Shown: piece after piece, positions 30,127 to 40,289 of the stretch
How the letters are laid out: each line of letters starts with the position of its first letter
How positions within the stretch are numbered: position 1 is the first letter of the stretch
Source of the DNA: Xanthomonas dyei
Lineage (GTDB): Bacteria; Pseudomonadota; Gammaproteobacteria; Xanthomonadales; Xanthomonadaceae
NCBI RefSeq assembly: GCF_002939865.1
Contig: NZ_MDEE01000013.1
Location: 1-64,000, forward strand
Reading direction: 5' to 3'
Length of the DNA: 64,000 bases
The notes under the pieces: model-generated
Databases searched by the model: none
What the model saw: the letters and a program-made list of their open reading frames with translations, nothing else
Told to the model about the DNA's origin: nothing
Made by a program: the position numbers and the translations under genes

Positions 30127-30615
30127 ATGCCCTATACCCCGATTGTCGCCACGCTTGGCTATCTGTTGTCGCCCGACGGCACGCAGGTGCTGATGATCCA
30201 CCGCAATGCCCGCCCCGGCGATCAACACCTGGGCAAGTACAACGGGCTCGGTGGCAAGGTGGAGCCGCACGAAGACGTGCTGGCCTGCATGCGCCGCGAG
30301 ATTTGCGAAGAAGCCGGCGTCGCGTGCGGCGACATGCAATTGCGCGGCACCATCAGCTGGCCCGGGTTCGGCAAGCAGGGCGAGGACTGGCTGGGCTTCG
30401 TGTTCCTGATCCGCAGCTTCGATGGCACGCCCCAAACCTCCAACCCGGAAGGCACGCTGGAGTGGGTGCCTCTCGCGCAGATGGATCAGGTGCCGATGTG
30501 GGAGGGCGACCGCAACTTCCTGCCGCTGGTGTTCGATGGCGACCCGCGCCCCTTTCATGGGGTGATGCCGTATCGCGACGGGCGCATGCAATCGTGGAGC
30601 TATTCGCGCGTCTGA
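30127..30615 (+). CDS. Nudix hydrolase (8-oxo-dGTP diphosphatase-like)
   Basis: The 162-residue protein has a complete Nudix box: GLGGKVEPHEDVL followed by RREICEEAGV, with the metal-binding Glu residues in REICEE. The N-terminal strand YTPIVATLGYLLSPDG and the later PFHGVMPYRDGRMQSWSY are like the MutX/YtkD type nucleotide hydrolases. It may clean oxidised nucleotides, but substrate choice in this family cannot be read from the motif. It appears to be monocistronic. Confidence 0.88.
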   Translation: MPYTPIVATLGYLLSPDGTQVLMIHRNARPGDQHLGKYNGLGGKVEPHEDVLACMRREICEEAGVACGDMQLRGTISWPGFGKQGEDWLGFVFLIRSFDGTPQTSNPEGTLEWVPLAQMDQVPMWEGDRNFLPLVFDGDPRPFHGVMPYRDGRMQSWSYSRV

Positions 30616-30728
30616 TCCGCTGGCGTGCGGGCCGCGCTCCGGGCCGCCGGCATGCCAAGCCGCACTCGTCCGGCTCACTCGTGCTGTCGGCCATCTCCGC
30701 ACTCAGTCAAGCGAGATTGCCCGCACAG

Positions 30729-30774
30729 TTTTCCACATCCCCTGTGGATGGACGCTGCGCAAGTCTGTGGACAA
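30729..30774. promoter_or_regulatory. Cluster of three DnaA-box-like nonamers
   Basis: TTTTCCACA (30729-30737), TGTGGATGG (30743-30751) and TGTGGACAA (30766-30774) resemble DnaA boxes (TTATCCACA or its complement), the first and last with one or two mismatches. They lie in the 220-base spacer between the Nudix gene and bdhA. Such clusters can titrate DnaA or regulate promoters; chance occurrence is possible. Confidence 0.4.
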
Positions 30775-30836
30775 GTCCGCAAGCCGCCTGCGGCGCAACG
30801 CGCTCGCACCGGCTGGTCAAAATTTCGCCAGTGCGA

Positions 30837-31595
30837 TTATTGGGCGGTCCAGCCGCCATCGATGGCGATGGATTGCCCGGTGATGTTGCGTGCCGCATGC
30901 GACATCAGGAACGCCACCGTGCCAGCCAGCTCGTCGTACTCGATGAAGGCGCCCTTGGGCATCGGCTTGAGCATCACATCGCGGATCACCGCCTCTTCGG
31001 CAATGCCGCGCGTGCGCGCCTGGTCGGCGATCTGGCGCTCCACCAATGGCGTGCGCACATAGCTGGGGCACAGCGTGTTGACGGTGATGTCGCAATCGGC
31101 GGTTTCCAGTGCGATGACCTTGGCCAGGCCGACCAGGCCATGCTTGGCCGCCACATACGCGCTCTTATAGGGGCTGGCGACCAACGAATGGATGCTGCCG
31201 ATATTGACGATGCGCCCGTAGCCTGCCGCGCGCATGCTCGGCAGTACGGCACGGCTGAGTCGCGCAGCGCCGGTCAGCATGACGTCGACCAGCAGGGCCC
31301 AGCGCTGCATCGGGAAGTCTTCCAGCGCGGCGACCTGCTGCAAGCCGGCGTTGTTCACCAGCACTTGCGGCGGCTGCGAGGCGCCGGCCAGCGCGTGCGC
31401 AATGCTGTCGTCGTCGGTGACATCCAGCACCAGTGCTTCGGCCGAGCCGCCGGCGTCGCGCACGCGCTGGGCCGTGTGCTCGGCGGCGGCCAGGTCCATG
31501 TCGCTGACCAGCAAATGGTGGCCGTCGCTTGCCAGGTGGGTGGCGATGCCGGCGCCAATGCCGCTGCCCGCGCCCGTGATCAGGATGCTGCGCAT
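30837..31595 (-). CDS. bdhA: 3-hydroxybutyrate dehydrogenase (SDR family)
   Basis: The 252-residue short-chain dehydrogenase has the nucleotide-binding TGAGSGIG and LVNNAG, the catalytic Ser in NIGSIHSLVASPYKSAY and the YVAAK Tyr-Lys pair. The C-terminal part, with LCPSYVRTPLVERQI and FIEYDELAGTVAFL, is typical of D-3-hydroxybutyrate dehydrogenases, which oxidise 3-hydroxybutyrate to acetoacetate. The phaE-phaC genes lie about 0.8 kb away, which fits use of polyhydroxybutyrate breakdown product. It is divergent from pssA. Confidence 0.9.
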   Translation of the reverse strand: MRSILITGAGSGIGAGIATHLASDGHHLLVSDMDLAAAEHTAQRVRDAGGSAEALVLDVTDDDSIAHALAGASQPPQVLVNNAGLQQVAALEDFPMQRWALLVDVMLTGAARLSRAVLPSMRAAGYGRIVNIGSIHSLVASPYKSAYVAAKHGLVGLAKVIALETADCDITVNTLCPSYVRTPLVERQIADQARTRGIAEEAVIRDVMLKPMPKGAFIEYDELAGTVAFLMSHAARNITGQSIAIDGGWTAQ

Positions 31596-31726
31596 CGGGT
31601 GTCCTTCACTGTGATGCGCAGCCGGGAGCGGCCACGCTGATCGCCAGCCTAGCGGAGGACGGGCAAACGGTCGCCTGCATGGCGCGCGCGCGTTACCCTT
31701 CGCACCTCGCTCTGATCAGGTTCCGC

Positions 31727-32341
31727 ATGAAACGCCATTTTTCGATGCTGCGCGATTTCCAACTTGCGGACTGGTTCACGCTGGCCAATGCCTTCTGCGG
31801 TACTGGGGCAGTGTTCGCGGCGATGCGGTTCCTGCAGGAAGGACACAGTGGGGACCTGTTGCTGGGTATGGCGCTGATCCCGTTGGCGTTCGTGTTCGAT
31901 GCGCTGGACGGGCACGTCGCGCGTTGGCGCAAGGCGTCTTCCACCCTGGGTCGCGAGCTGGATTCGCTGGCCGACGTGATTTCCTTCGGTGTGGCGCCGG
32001 CGGCGCTGGGTTATGCCTGCGGCATGCGTGGCGGCTGGGACTGGCTGGTCCTGAGCTATTTCGTCTGCTGCGGCGTGAGCCGGCTGGCACGCTACAACGT
32101 CACCGCCGAAGAGATCGCCGGCGAAGCCGACAAGGTGCCGTACTTCGAAGGCACGCCGATTCCGACCAGCCTGGTGCTGGTGATCCTGCTCGCGGTCGCC
32201 GCCAGCAGCGGCCATATCGGGCAGACCCTGTGGTGGAGCCAGTGGCAGCTCGGGCCGTGGCAGTTTCACCCGCTGGTGCTGCTGTTCGCCATCTCCGGCT
32301 CGCTGATGATCAGCAAGACGTTGCGGATCCCCAAGCCCTGA
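31727..32341 (+). CDS. pssA: CDP-diacylglycerol-serine O-phosphatidyltransferase
   Basis: The CDP-alcohol phosphatidyltransferase signature is complete: DALDGHVAR, eight residues, then GRELDSLADVISFG. The 204-residue protein starts at the ATG giving MKRHFSMLRDFQLADW; earlier in-frame codons are possible but less supported. Several membrane helices follow. The enzyme condenses CDP-diacylglycerol with serine to phosphatidylserine, the precursor of phosphatidylethanolamine, and belongs to the membrane-embedded (Bacillus-type) class rather than the E. coli PssA type. Confidence 0.88.
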   Translation: MKRHFSMLRDFQLADWFTLANAFCGTGAVFAAMRFLQEGHSGDLLLGMALIPLAFVFDALDGHVARWRKASSTLGRELDSLADVISFGVAPAALGYACGMRGGWDWLVLSYFVCCGVSRLARYNVTAEEIAGEADKVPYFEGTPIPTSLVLVILLAVAASSGHIGQTLWWSQWQLGPWQFHPLVLLFAISGSLMISKTLRIPKP

Positions 32342-32399
32342 GCGGCACGCTGAGTCACACGCGGTAGGATGGCTTGGTGGATCGTCACAGGAGGGCATG

Positions 32400-33611
32400 A
32401 TGGCAAGCAGCGGTTCGGACAACGGCAATGTCGAGGACAAGGCACGCCAGTATTGGGCCGCCTGGGGAGACGCCATGCGCCACGGCCAGTCTGGCTCCGC
32501 TGCGCAGCCACCGCCGGCATCCGGCGGCGACGCCCCGCAGGACTGGAGAAAGGCAGTGGACTGGTGGTCGCAGCTGCTGCCGACCCAGGCCGCGCCGCAG
32601 GCGCAGGAAGCCATCGACCGCTTCCGCACCCAGGCTGGCGGCTGGTTCGGCACCATGCAGCAGGTGGCCGGGCAGTTCGCCGGCCGCGACACCTCCGCCA
32701 ACGAAGTCTCCGATGCCTGGAGGCGCGCCGTGCAGGGGCAGGGCGAGCAACTGATGCAGTGGACGCTGGGCTCGCTGCGCGGCGGCAGCCCCGGCGGCTT
32801 CGACCCGTGGCTGCAGCAGGCGGCGCAGGCCCTGGGCAAATGGCGCGAAGAGAACGCGCCATGGTTGGACATGCCGGCCTTCGGATTGAACCGCAATCAT
32901 CAGGCGCGCCTGCAGAAACTGGCCCGCGCGCAGCAGGACTATCAGGCGCAGTCGCAGGCCTACGGCGAGCAACTCAAGGCAGCGATCGAGCAGGCCTTCA
33001 CCCGCTTCACCACCAAGTTGAGCGAGCACGAAAGCAGCGGCAGCCAGCTGACCAGCGCGCGCGCCTTGTTCGATCTGTGGATCGAGGCGGCCGAAGAGTC
33101 CTATGCCGACGTCGCGTTGTCGGATCGGTTTCGCGACGTGTACGGCGGGTTTGCCAACGCGCATATGCGCTTGCGCGCGGCCTTGCAGGAGGAGGTCGAA
33201 CAGCTCAGCGAGCGCTTCGGGATGCCGACGCGTTCGGAGATGGATGCTGCGCATCGCCGTATCGCAGAACTGGAACGCGCGGTGCGCCGGATGCTGCGCA
33301 CCGCCGCCGCCGCCGCCGCCGGCACCAAGGCGGCTGGCAAGCCTGCCGAAGCCACCACGGCAGCCGATCCGCAGGCCTCGTCCACGCCCAAGCGCGCAGC
33401 GCCGCCCAAAGCTGCGGCTGCACGCACGCCGGCCGCTCCAACCGGTGCAGTAAAGAAGACCGTGGCCAAAAAAGCTGGGCCCAAGAAGAGCGCACCTGCA
33501 ACACCTGCGATTAAAAAGAGCGCCACAGCGAAAGCCGCATCGAAACTCTCGTCCGGCAAGGCGTCCGGCAGCAAGCCGGTCGCACGCACCCCACGTGGAG
33601 CCAAGGCATGA
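32400..33611 (+). CDS. phaE: Class III polyhydroxyalkanoate synthase subunit PhaE
   Basis: PhaE is the non-catalytic partner of PhaC in class III PHA synthases. The 403-residue protein has the family pattern in the middle (RARALFDLWIEAAEESYAD, then SDRFRDVYGGFANAHMRLR) and a coiled-coil-like segment near 265-300. The last 100 residues are an Ala/Lys/Pro tail (KKTVAKKAGPKK) like histone H1 tails, which may bind DNA or the granule surface. A start at the second of two adjacent ATGs, five bases after AGGAGG, is preferred; the first is at 32397. Its stop overlaps phaC (ATGA). Confidence 0.9.
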   Translation: MASSGSDNGNVEDKARQYWAAWGDAMRHGQSGSAAQPPPASGGDAPQDWRKAVDWWSQLLPTQAAPQAQEAIDRFRTQAGGWFGTMQQVAGQFAGRDTSANEVSDAWRRAVQGQGEQLMQWTLGSLRGGSPGGFDPWLQQAAQALGKWREENAPWLDMPAFGLNRNHQARLQKLARAQQDYQAQSQAYGEQLKAAIEQAFTRFTTKLSEHESSGSQLTSARALFDLWIEAAEESYADVALSDRFRDVYGGFANAHMRLRAALQEEVEQLSERFGMPTRSEMDAAHRRIAELERAVRRMLRTAAAAAAGTKAAGKPAEATTAADPQASSTPKRAAPPKAAAARTPAAPTGAVKKTVAKKAGPKKSAPATPAIKKSATAKAASKLSSGKASGSKPVARTPRGAKA

Positions 33612-34684
33612 AAGGGCCGTTGGGATTCAGCGCCGAAGACCTGATGCAGGAAACCCTGTCGCTGCAACGCAAGCTGCGCGAAGGCCTGAAACTGTTGCCC
33701 GGTGTGGAAGACGTCGACTACGGCGTCACCGAACGCGAAGAAATCTGGCGCGACGGCAAGGTGGTGCTGTATCGCTTTGTCGGCGAGCAGGCGCCGGTAG
33801 CCAAGACGCCGCTGCTGATCGTGTATGCGTTGGTCAATCGTCCGTACATGGTGGACCTGCAGGCCGATCGATCGCTGGTCAAGGGCCTGTTGAGTCACGG
33901 CCAGGATGTCTACGTGCTGGACTGGGGCTACCCGGACCGCTCCGAGCGCTATCTCACGCTCGAGGACTATCTGCTGCGCTACATCGATGGCGCGGTGGAT
34001 CACCTGCGTGCGCAATCGGGGCTGGAGGCGGTGGACGTGCTCGGCATCTGCCAAGGCGGCACTTTTTCGCTGTGCTACGCCGCGCTGCAACGGCACAAGG
34101 TGCGCAACCTGATCACCATGGTCACGCCGGTGGATTTCCACACCCCCGACAACATGCTGTCCAACTGGGCGCGCATGGTGGATGTGGATCTGTTCGTGGA
34201 CACCATGGGCAACGTGCCGGCGGATCTGATGAACGCCAGTTACCTGATGCTCAAGCCGTTCCGGCTCAATTTGCAGAAGTACGTCGGCTTGCTGGACATC
34301 CTCGACGACAAGCAGGCGCTGGAAGATTTCCTGCGCATGGAAAAGTGGATCTTCGATTCGCCGGATCTGGCGGGCGAGGCGTTCCGCGAATTCGTGACCT
34401 TGTTCTATCAGCGCAATGGGTTGGTCACCGGCCAGGTGAGCATCGGCGGGCAGGCGGTGGATCTGCAGGACGTCGATATGCCGGTGCTCAATATCTATGC
34501 CGAACACGATCATCTGGTGCCGCCGGATGCCTCACGTGCACTGCGTGGGCTGGTGGGCAGTGACGACTACAGCGAACTGAGTTTTCGTGGCGGACATATC
34601 GGCATTTATGTGTCCGGACGTGCCCAGCGCGAGGTACCGGTGGCGATCCATCGCTGGCTGCAGGAGCGCGACCGCAGCGTCTGA
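33608..34684 (+). CDS. phaC: Class III polyhydroxyalkanoate synthase subunit PhaC
   Basis: PhaC polymerises 3-hydroxyacyl-CoA. The 358-residue length is that of class III enzymes. The catalytic Cys is C148 in the lipase-like box GICQGG, with D301 (AEHDHLVPP) and H330 (RGGHIGIY), almost the same numbering as in Allochromatium PhaC (149, 302, 331). It is translationally coupled to phaE. phaA and phaB are not in this window, so the monomer supply must come from elsewhere. Confidence 0.95.
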   Translation: MKGPLGFSAEDLMQETLSLQRKLREGLKLLPGVEDVDYGVTEREEIWRDGKVVLYRFVGEQAPVAKTPLLIVYALVNRPYMVDLQADRSLVKGLLSHGQDVYVLDWGYPDRSERYLTLEDYLLRYIDGAVDHLRAQSGLEAVDVLGICQGGTFSLCYAALQRHKVRNLITMVTPVDFHTPDNMLSNWARMVDVDLFVDTMGNVPADLMNASYLMLKPFRLNLQKYVGLLDILDDKQALEDFLRMEKWIFDSPDLAGEAFREFVTLFYQRNGLVTGQVSIGGQAVDLQDVDMPVLNIYAEHDHLVPPDASRALRGLVGSDDYSELSFRGGHIGIYVSGRAQREVPVAIHRWLQERDRSV

Positions 34685-34781
34685 TGCGCTGCGTGTAACC
34701 GCGCAGGCCTGCCTGCGCTCGCACACCGCCGTCCCTCACGGCCTGCTGCTGCCCGGCTTTTTAGACTGCTCGTTACGTTCA

Positions 34782-34991
34782 ATGAGCCTGCCCATGGCCA
34801 CCACTGCACTGTCCCGTTCTCTCAATGACCGCATGATCGCCGGCGTCGTCGGCGGCATCGCGCGTCGTTTCGGATGGAGCTCCACCTTGCTGCGCGTTCT
34901 GTTCGTGATCGTCTCGATCGCCTCTGCCGCGTTCCCCGGCATCCTGGTTTACCTGATCCTGTGGCTACTGATCCCCAATCAGGCCGATTGA
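34782..34991 (+). CDS. PspC domain small membrane protein
   Basis: The 69-residue protein is essentially one PspC domain: a short polar N-terminus (SRSLNDRMIAGVVGGIARRFG) with the GVxGGIA motif, then a transmembrane helix (TLLRVLFVIVSIASAAFPGI) and VYLILWLLIP. PspC proteins are inner-membrane stress-response partners, but single-domain forms like this often have no known role. A later in-frame ATG at MATTALSR is an alternative start. Its stop overlaps the TTG start of the next gene. Confidence 0.88.
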   Translation: MSLPMATTALSRSLNDRMIAGVVGGIARRFGWSSTLLRVLFVIVSIASAAFPGILVYLILWLLIPNQAD

Positions 34992-35437
34992 GCCCGTTGC
35001 GGCACGCCCCGTCGCTATTGCTGGTGCTGGGGGCGTTGTGGACGCTGCCCAACACCGTGCTTGGCCTGTTGATCGGTGCCATCGGCAGTTGTTTTGGCGC
35101 CCGCCCGCGCTGGTCGGCTCACGAGCTCGCGTTTGTCTTTCATGCCTGGCCCTGGGGGCCGGGCGGGGCGATGACCTTGGGTAATGTGATCCTGCTCAAG
35201 GGCGCATCGCTGGATCTGCAATGCAGCACATACGCGCACGCGGCCGGCCGCTGCGCGCATCCGCCGGTGCGCCTGGGCGATCACGAGCGCGCACATGTGT
35301 ATCAATACATGCTGCTCGGTCCGCTGTTCCTGCCGGTGTATCTGATGTGCGGCGGCATCCATGTGCGCAACCCTCTGGAACGGGCGGCCGATGCGTACGC
35401 GATGCATGGCCGCGGTTGGTGGCCATGGTGGTCGTAG
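34988..35437 (+). CDS. Small membrane protein with an HExxH-like motif
   Basis: The TTG at 34988 overlaps the PspC stop (TTGA) and gives 149 residues beginning LSPLRHAPSLLLVLGALW. One hydrophobic segment lies near the start (about 8-32) and another near 110-126. Between them is LGDHERAHVYQYMLLGP, an HExxH sequence like a zinc-metalloprotease site, followed about 25 residues later by NPLERAADAYA, where an acidic ligand could lie. I do not recognise the family; the arrangement recalls HExxHxxQ proteins. Coupling to PspC suggests an envelope role. Confidence 0.65.
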   Translation: MSPLRHAPSLLLVLGALWTLPNTVLGLLIGAIGSCFGARPRWSAHELAFVFHAWPWGPGGAMTLGNVILLKGASLDLQCSTYAHAAGRCAHPPVRLGDHERAHVYQYMLLGPLFLPVYLMCGGIHVRNPLERAADAYAMHGRGWWPWWS

Positions 35438-35453
35438 CCATCACATCAACTTC

Positions 35454-35502
35454 GAGCGGCTAACAAAACGATTGCGTTGACCGCCTGGACGGCGCGGCAT
35501 GG
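35454..35502. repeat. Truncated copy of the GAGCGGCTAACAAAA-ended element
   Basis: This begins with GAGCGGCTAACAAAAC, identical to the left end of the 64-base element at 55941-56004. It then keeps ACCGCCTGG near the centre but lacks the mirror end. It looks like a single-ended remnant of the same MITE-like repeat. Confidence 0.6.
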
Positions 35503-35630
35503 ATCCCGCGCGTATACCCCGGTGTTGAGTGCGTTCTCCACGCTCTCCTGACGATCGCTCGCGATGTTTGTCAGCCGTTCTTGGTGCCAGCAGCGCACTC
35601 AGCGGCTGCATCGCAACACGGCAGCCGCTC

Positions 35631-36842
35631 TCAACCCAATCGCGAGAACCCGAACAGTTCAGACAACGGATGCGGTTTGCCTTCCAGCTGCGCACGCAGC
35701 AGGCCCGCACCGATTGCGCTGTAGGTGATGCCGTTGCCGCCGTAGGCCATTGCAAACAAGACGCGCGGGCCTTGCTCGGCATGCGCGCCGAAGAACGGCA
35801 GGCCGTCGGCGGTTTCGGCAAACGTGCCGCCCCATGAAAACACCGGGCACAAACGCACGTCCGGCATGGTCTTGCCGATCTTCTTCAGCAGCGTCTTCAA
35901 TTTGCTTTCCACGCGCGCATCGCGGCGTGCCGGAATGTCCACGTTGTCGTCTTCACCGCCTGCAACGACACGGCCGTCGGGCGTGCTGCGCACGTACGGA
36001 TACGGGCGTGCGGTCTCCCACATCATGGTGTGTTTGAGCGCGCCGATCTCGTTGTCGTGCAGCGGGTCGGTGACGAAGGCATAGCTGCTGCGATTACGTG
36101 CCACGCGCTGCGACAGCCACTGCTGGTTGCCGTAGCCTGCGGCCATGATCACGTGCTTGGCGCGTACGACGACGCCTTCTTGAGTACGTAATTCCACGTG
36201 CTGATCGTGCGGGACAATGCTAGCGATCGTGGTGCGATCGAAGATGCGTCCGCCGTAATGCTCGCTTTCGGCAAATAGGCGATAGCACAGCCGATACGGG
36301 TCGACGCTGGCGGCCAGGCGGCTAAGGATGGCGCCGTCGGAGCGCACGCCGTAGTCGTGCCACAACACCTCGCGCTCGACCCATTCCACCGGCAGCCGAT
36401 GGGTCTGGCGTGCATCGAGCTCGCGCCGCAGGTCTTTCAGATCGCGCGCACGGCTGGCGTAGTAGAGGCTGTCCTGGCGGGTAAAGTCGCAGCCACCCAC
36501 GCTGTCGCACAGGTCCTGCAGATCGACGATGGCCTGCGCACAGGCGCCGTAAGCGAGCGCGGCAGCCGGCATGCCGTGCTGTGTGGCCAGATCCACCATT
36601 GGCGTGTCGATTTCGTATTGCAACAGCGCAGTGCTGGCGGAGGTACTGCCCCAGCCGATCTCGCGCTGTTCGACCACCACCACTTCATGCCCGTTGCGCA
36701 GCAGGTCGTGCGCGATCAGCGCGGCGGTCACGCCGCCGCCCACGATGACGACCTCGGCCTGGGTGTCTTGCTCCAGGCGTGGATAGGCGCGCATCAATCC
36801 ATTACGGATCGACCAGAACGGGTAGCCACTTTTGAGGTCCAT
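35631..36842 (-). CDS. FAD-dependent amine/D-amino acid oxidoreductase (DAO family)
   Basis: The ATG at 36842 (MDLKSGYPFWSIRNG) gives 403 residues; a longer upstream frame has no homology features. The FAD-binding Rossmann motif is VVIVGGGVTAALIAHDLL followed by VVVVEQREIGWGSTSASTA. The C-terminal segments GGEDDN, FSWGGTFAETADGLPFFG and MAYGGNGITYSAIG match the glycine/D-amino acid oxidase and PuuB-like family, which oxidises amines or amino acids with release of H2O2. It appears single, divergent from a small orphan gene. Substrate unknown. Confidence 0.85.
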   Translation of the reverse strand: MDLKSGYPFWSIRNGLMRAYPRLEQDTQAEVVIVGGGVTAALIAHDLLRNGHEVVVVEQREIGWGSTSASTALLQYEIDTPMVDLATQHGMPAAALAYGACAQAIVDLQDLCDSVGGCDFTRQDSLYYASRARDLKDLRRELDARQTHRLPVEWVEREVLWHDYGVRSDGAILSRLAASVDPYRLCYRLFAESEHYGGRIFDRTTIASIVPHDQHVELRTQEGVVVRAKHVIMAAGYGNQQWLSQRVARNRSSYAFVTDPLHDNEIGALKHTMMWETARPYPYVRSTPDGRVVAGGEDDNVDIPARRDARVESKLKTLLKKIGKTMPDVRLCPVFSWGGTFAETADGLPFFGAHAEQGPRVLFAMAYGGNGITYSAIGAGLLRAQLEGKPHPLSELFGFSRLG

Positions 36843-37035
36843 GCGATGTCGTGAGAACGGGTGAACCAGGATTGGACGGCCAAGCGGGGTGAAGTGGTCG
36901 TGAGGCGCGCCCGGCCATGAGGCCGTCACCAAACCGCAAACAGCCGGCGTTAACGTGCGTGGAAAGTTCCTCACGGCGCGCTCGTTATGCTCGCGCCCCC
37001 CAATGCAGCAACTGCAACAAGCAAGAGGGTGTGGT

Positions 37036-37263
37036 ATGTCGATTGTCCTGTACGTCGGTGGCAGCAAAGATGGCGACAAGGGCGTTGTGCCTTACGGGTT
37101 CAGCAAGTCGCGGGCAATGACCGACGCCGGCCCTGAGATCTATGTGGAACGCATGGTGCCGCTGAAGAACGTCGGTAAGATCCGTGTCATGGCCCTGGAA
37201 TCCATGCACGAAAGCATTCTGGTCGAGCGCGCCGCCACCCATTACGCGCACCGCGCCAGTTGA
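37036..37263 (+). CDS. Conserved-looking small protein, unknown function
   Basis: The ATG at 37036 follows an AGAGGG ribosome site and gives a 75-residue protein, MSIVLYVGGSKDGDKGV onward, ending YAHRAS. Codon use matches the neighbours and the ORF fills the gap cleanly. The phrase PYGFSKSRAMTDAGPEIYVERM suggests a folded soluble protein. I do not recognise a family and find no membrane segment. It is divergent from the FAD oxidoreductase and precedes tex by about 100 bases. Confidence 0.65.
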   Translation: MSIVLYVGGSKDGDKGVVPYGFSKSRAMTDAGPEIYVERMVPLKNVGKIRVMALESMHESILVERAATHYAHRAS

Positions 37264-37366
37264 GCGCGGCGGCATAGGTTTACGGCGGCGCTGTCAACGG
37301 GTTTCCGTGGCGGGCCCACACTGCGAAAATGCTTTTTTTCAGTGAAGCGGTTTATTCCGCGCCGCC

Positions 37367-39730
<2,364 letters not shown>

Positions 39731-39825
39731 GTCATGCTGCCTGGGGCGGCGACTGCCTTCGAGTGATTGGGCAGCAACGTTGCAGATCAGTCGTAGAGCG
39801 ACTGCTGTGCAACGTTACAGCAGGG

Positions 39826-39928
39826 CCTTTGCCCGCCCACCATCGCGGGACACGCCGCAAGGACGTCCTTGTTGGCTCTTCTACGGCATCCATGCCGCAT
39901 AAGGTCCCGCGACGGTGGGCGGGCAAGG
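39826..39928. repeat. Palindromic intergenic element, copy A
   Basis: Outer arms of about 25 bases (CCTTTGCCCGCCCACCATCG and its mirror near 39904-39928) enclose an inner part with CGGCATCCATGCCG and GGGACACGCCG. The inner module is the reverse complement of the one at 56180-56288, so this copy is in the opposite orientation. The arms differ between copies while keeping pairing, as in REP/MITE-like structures. Confidence 0.75.
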
Positions 39929-39985
39929 ACCAGTCGAAATGGTCGGTGTGCATGTTTTCAACAACGTTCCAATCTGGTGCGGTGT

Positions 39986-40063
39986 CCTCGCCGATTGCGG
40001 GACCCTGTGTCGGCATGAATGCCGCCACGAATGGATTCACGACGTGTCCCGCAATCGTCGAGG
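39986..40063. repeat. Palindromic intergenic element, copy B
   Basis: Arms of about 18 bases (CCTCGCCGATTGCGGGAC against GTCCCGCAATCGTCGAGG) surround CGGCATGAATGCCG and ATGGATTCACGACGTGTCC. It has the same orientation as the copy at 56180-56288 but is shorter. It follows copy A by 57 bases. Confidence 0.72.
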
Positions 40064-40289
40064 GCACTGCGCCCTCGACGACCTGAGCTTTTGACTGCAT
40101 CCAACAAACGACGCTTCGACTCGAATCCCGTTGTGCAGATGCAGCCGGGAATGCAGTCGGGCAGCAATTGAAGCGCGCCGGGCTATCAGACGGTGCGCTC
40201 CTGCAAGAAATTCTGCATTCGCAATCGGGGCATTGGCATTCTTCCTGCTCCCTGCCTGCATTCTTTTTATCAGCCGCCGTCGGGCGATC

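Larger units (their letters stand above)
39731..40289. other. Intergenic region with two palindromic repeats
   Basis: The spacer between tex and the convergent hybrid kinase gene contains two palindromic repeats (39826-39928 and 39986-40063) and a downstream hairpin, CGTCGAGGGC...GCCCTCGACG, at about 40057-40081 that shares an arm with the second repeat. No gene is seen. Confidence 0.6.

Noticed and set aside
30111-31640. Long plus-strand frame across the Nudix and bdhA genes
   Set aside because: Frame is out of phase with the Nudix gene and antisense to bdhA, with no motifs.
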